Shown: positions 61,901 to 64,000 of the stretch, one piece after another | How the letters are laid out: each line of letters opens with the position of its first letter | Numbering within the stretch: the first letter of the stretch is position 1 | Assembly: GCF_000472925.1 (NCBI RefSeq) | Contig: NZ_KI421477.1 | Coordinates: forward strand, 26,408 to 90,407 | DNA: 64,000 nucleotides | Source: Bradyrhizobium sp. Ec3.3 | Lineage (GTDB): Bacteria > Pseudomonadota > Alphaproteobacteria > Rhizobiales > Xanthobacteraceae | Direction: 5' to 3' | Translations under genes and position numbers: made by a program | The notes under the pieces: model-generated | The model's database searches: none | Told to the model about the DNA's origin: nothing | What the model saw: the letters and a program-made list of their open reading frames with translations, nothing else

Positions 61901-63157
61901 TCAGGTCCGCTGTGCGGCCAGGACCAAATCGGCGGCGCGATCGCCGGACCGGACCGATCCCTCAATGGTTGCTGGCAATCCCGTAGCAGTCCAGTCGCCG
62001 GCAAGAAACAGGTTTTTCAGCGCGGTGACCGGCCCGGGACGCAAGGCATTCTGCTCGGGCGTGGCGGCAAAGGTGGCGCGGCGCTCGCGCACGATCTGCC
62101 AGGGTGGCAGCTCGCCGGCAACGCCGCCCGCCATGCAGACATCGTTCCAGATCGTCTGCGCGAGTTCTTCGCGCGGCATCTCGACCAGCCGGTCGCCATT
62201 GCTGATGGTGACGGACAGCCGGTTCGGGAACGCGAACAGCCACTCTACGACCCCGCCGATGACGCCCAGGATGGGGGCCGAGCCCGGCGGCGGCTCAAAG
62301 CGGAAATGCGCATTCACGATGGCGCGGAATTGCGTCGGCGTTTTCACACCCGGCAGCAGCGAAGCGGCGGCACGTGGCGGCACCGCCATCACGATCACAT
62401 CGTCTGGCGCGATCGCGACGACGTCCTCGCCGCCGAAATTGAGCGCGCTGACCTTGCCGTCCGTGGTCGTGAACGAGCGCAGCTCGTGGCCGAGCTGCAC
62501 GGAGTGACCGCGCTCGGTCAAGAACTTCACCGCGGGCTCGATCAGCACAGCGCTCAGACCGTCGCGCGCGATCAGCGGGCGGCAGGCCTGGCCGCCGGCG
62601 AGCAACGTCTCGCGCACGATCGCGCCGGCAAGCCCCGCCGAACCCTCGGGCGGATCGACGTTGAGCGCCGCGAGCAACAGCGGCTGCACCAGGCGCTGAT
62701 ACAGCACGCCCTCGCAGGGGATCGACTTGCCGACCAGCGTCTCCTCCGACGCCCAGATCAGCGGCGCGAGCTTGAGATAGTCGGTCAGTCCGGTGTCGGG
62801 GACACGGCGGCTCTCGTCGAACACCCAGCCCGGCAGGCGGCTGTCGCCGAGATCGAGCTGCCAGCGCTGCCCCGTCTTCAGATCAACGAAGGGAAACTGC
62901 GCGCGCGCCGGGCCCACCAGCCCCGCTTCGGTGCCGATCGAGCGCGCATAGGCGAGCGCGTGGCGATTGCCCGACAACAGGAGATGGTTGCCGTTGTCGA
63001 TGACGAGATTGGTCGCGCCGTCGAAATAGGAGCGGCAGCGGCCGCCAGCCTGCTGCGTCGCCTCGTGCACGGCGACCTTGAAGCCGGCATTGGCGAGCCG
63101 CACGGCAGCAGAGAGGCCGGAAATTCCGGCGCCGATGATGTGAGCTGTCTTTGACAT
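61901..63157 (-). CDS. hpnE: HpnE, squalene-forming FAD amine-oxidase-like enzyme
   Basis: 418 residues. FAD/NAD(P) Rossmann motif at the start (HIIGAGISGLSAAVRLANAG), ADRLV-type contact RCRSYFDGATN, and the flavin-binding end FLAGDWTATGLPATIEGSVR. HpnE reduces hydroxysqualene to squalene, the last of the HpnC-HpnD-HpnE route that replaces squalene synthase. The start codon overlaps the hpnD stop by one base (TGATG type), so the genes are coupled. Phytoene-desaturase-like in fold. Confidence 0.94.
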   Translation of the reverse strand: MSKTAHIIGAGISGLSAAVRLANAGFKVAVHEATQQAGGRCRSYFDGATNLVIDNGNHLLLSGNRHALAYARSIGTEAGLVGPARAQFPFVDLKTGQRWQLDLGDSRLPGWVFDESRRVPDTGLTDYLKLAPLIWASEETLVGKSIPCEGVLYQRLVQPLLLAALNVDPPEGSAGLAGAIVRETLLAGGQACRPLIARDGLSAVLIEPAVKFLTERGHSVQLGHELRSFTTTDGKVSALNFGGEDVVAIAPDDVIVMAVPPRAAASLLPGVKTPTQFRAIVNAHFRFEPPPGSAPILGVIGGVVEWLFAFPNRLSVTISNGDRLVEMPREELAQTIWNDVCMAGGVAGELPPWQIVRERRATFAATPEQNALRPGPVTALKNLFLAGDWTATGLPATIEGSVRSGDRAADLVLAAQRT

Positions 63158-63996
63158 CAGAAAATTGCGTAGCGGAGTAGGATGGCGATACGTGTGATCT
63201 TGGATACACGCACCGGCGTGCGGGGCGCGGCAAAGCCGCGTTCGAGCAAGAGGTCCAGAATGGCGTGATAATATTTCGACATGATCCGCGGCGCACGCAC
63301 CGCGCGGCGCTTGTTGCGCGCCATGATCTCGTCCGACTTCTCGAAATGCGCTTTCGCGCGCTGGGCGAGCGGCAGGCAGACCTTTGGCAGGGCGCGCTCG
63401 GCGATCACGCGCTGCGGATCATTGGAGGTGATGCCGGCATGCAGCAGGCCTTCGCGCGGCAGATAGAGCCGGCCGAGGCCGGCGTCCTCGTCGATGTCGC
63501 GCAGGATGTTGGTGAGCTGGAGCGCGCGGCCGAGATGATAGGCGAGCAGGATGCCATCCTCTTCCGGCATGCCGAACACCCGCACCGACAGGCGTCCCAC
63601 GGCACTTGCGACGCGATCGCAGTAAAGATCGAGGACTGCCATGTCCGGCGCGCGGATGTCCTGCGGCACGTCCATCTCCATGCCATCGACGATGGCGAGG
63701 AAATCCTCCCGCTTCAGTCCGAAGGTCTTCACGGAAGCGACGTAGTCGGAGAGCCGCGCCGGCGGATGGCCCTGATAGAGCGCATCGATGTCGTTGCGCC
63801 ATTCCTGAAGCGCGGCGAGACGTTCATCGCGCGGGCCGTTGGAATCGGCGATGTCGTCGACCTGGCGGCAGAAGCTGTAGATCTGGAACATCGCCTCGCG
63901 CTGGTCGCGCGGCAGGATCCGCATCGCGGCGTAGAACGAGCTGCCGGATGCGGTCGAGCCATAACTGGCGCCGGGCGTGGTCGCCTCAAGCGTCAT
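63157..63996 (-). CDS. hpnD: HpnD, presqualene diphosphate synthase
   Basis: 279 residues, complete, with ATG at 63996 four bases from the window edge. Trans-isoprenyl diphosphate synthase (squalene/phytoene synthase fold) that condenses two farnesyl diphosphates to presqualene diphosphate. The first Asp-rich motif is DDIAD (47-51) and the second lies in DIDEDAGLGRLYLPREG. SSFYAAMRILPRDQREAMFQ and YHLGRALQLTNILRDIDED are family hallmarks. hpnC, the next enzyme, is expected just beyond the right edge. hpnE follows with a one-base overlap. Confidence 0.96.
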   Translation of the reverse strand: MTLEATTPGASYGSTASGSSFYAAMRILPRDQREAMFQIYSFCRQVDDIADSNGPRDERLAALQEWRNDIDALYQGHPPARLSDYVASVKTFGLKREDFLAIVDGMEMDVPQDIRAPDMAVLDLYCDRVASAVGRLSVRVFGMPEEDGILLAYHLGRALQLTNILRDIDEDAGLGRLYLPREGLLHAGITSNDPQRVIAERALPKVCLPLAQRAKAHFEKSDEIMARNKRRAVRAPRIMSKYYHAILDLLLERGFAAPRTPVRVSKITRIAILLRYAIF

Positions 63997-64000
63997 GCGC

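Overview
The window is high-GC alphaproteobacterial chromosome, almost certainly Bradyrhizobium or a very close relative. The evidence is an EcfF-OsrA sigma/anti-sigma pair with cysteines exactly at OsrA positions 129 and 179, a hopanoid (hpn) cluster in the Rhizobiales arrangement, an imuA-imuB-dnaE2 cassette behind an alphaproteobacterial LexA box (GTTC-N7-GTTC), a TIGR03808/TIGR03809-like pair, and many interspersed palindromic repeats of kinds common in Bradyrhizobium. There are no rRNA or tRNA genes, insertion sequences, phage genes or CRISPR arrays.

Layout. 1-4.3 kb: end of methylmalonyl-CoA mutase, a DUF3298 protein, a Bug/TctC binding protein, MeaB and pyroglutamyl peptidase. 4.4-6.5 kb: Tat-exported beta-helix protein and its TIGR03809-like neighbour. 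6.9-9.9 kb (minus): ECF sigma, anti-sigma and subtilase. 10.4-14 kb: diguanylate cyclase, DUF2336 protein and ecfF-osrA. 14.2-25.4 kb: low-complexity envelope protein, enoyl-CoA hydratase, TolC-family protein, an operon of poorly known membrane proteins starting with an alpha/beta hydrolase, FAD oxidase, P-loop protein, amidohydrolase and MetF-like protein. 25.4-33.3 kb: methyltransferase, RND efflux pair, CoA transferase and a small membrane protein. 33.4-41.6 kb: an HExxH protein, then dnaE2, imuB and imuA, divergent from a UdgX-family gene. 41.7-47.8 kb: phosphate transporter and catabolic enzymes. 48.1-51.6 kb: operon of DUF4336, metallophosphoesterase, cupredoxin, ECF sigma and anti-sigma. 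51.8-64 kb: hopanoid genes hpnO, a DUF2147 gene, hpnN, ispH, hpnH, hpnG, shc, hpnE and hpnD.

How the genes work together. HpnD and HpnE (with HpnC, presumably just beyond the right edge) make squalene, Shc cyclises it, HpnH adds adenosine, HpnG removes adenine, HpnO aminates the side chain and HpnN moves hopanoids to the outer membrane; IspH supplies isoprenoid precursors. ImuA/ImuB/DnaE2 and UdgX form a divergent DNA-damage block around one LexA box. Three separate ECF sigma/anti-sigma pairs lie within 42 kb, each with a different type of anti-sigma.

The best leads for new biology are: (i) the 6.9-9.9 kb module, where the periplasmic end of the anti-sigma resembles the propeptide of the adjacent subtilase; (ii) a palindromic repeat inserted in frame in dnaE2, adding about 47 residues; (iii) the metallophosphoesterase/cupredoxin/ECF operon; (iv) a Tat signal apparently cut off its amidohydrolase by a one-base frameshift; and (v) the uncharacterised membrane operon at 17.6-20.4 kb.
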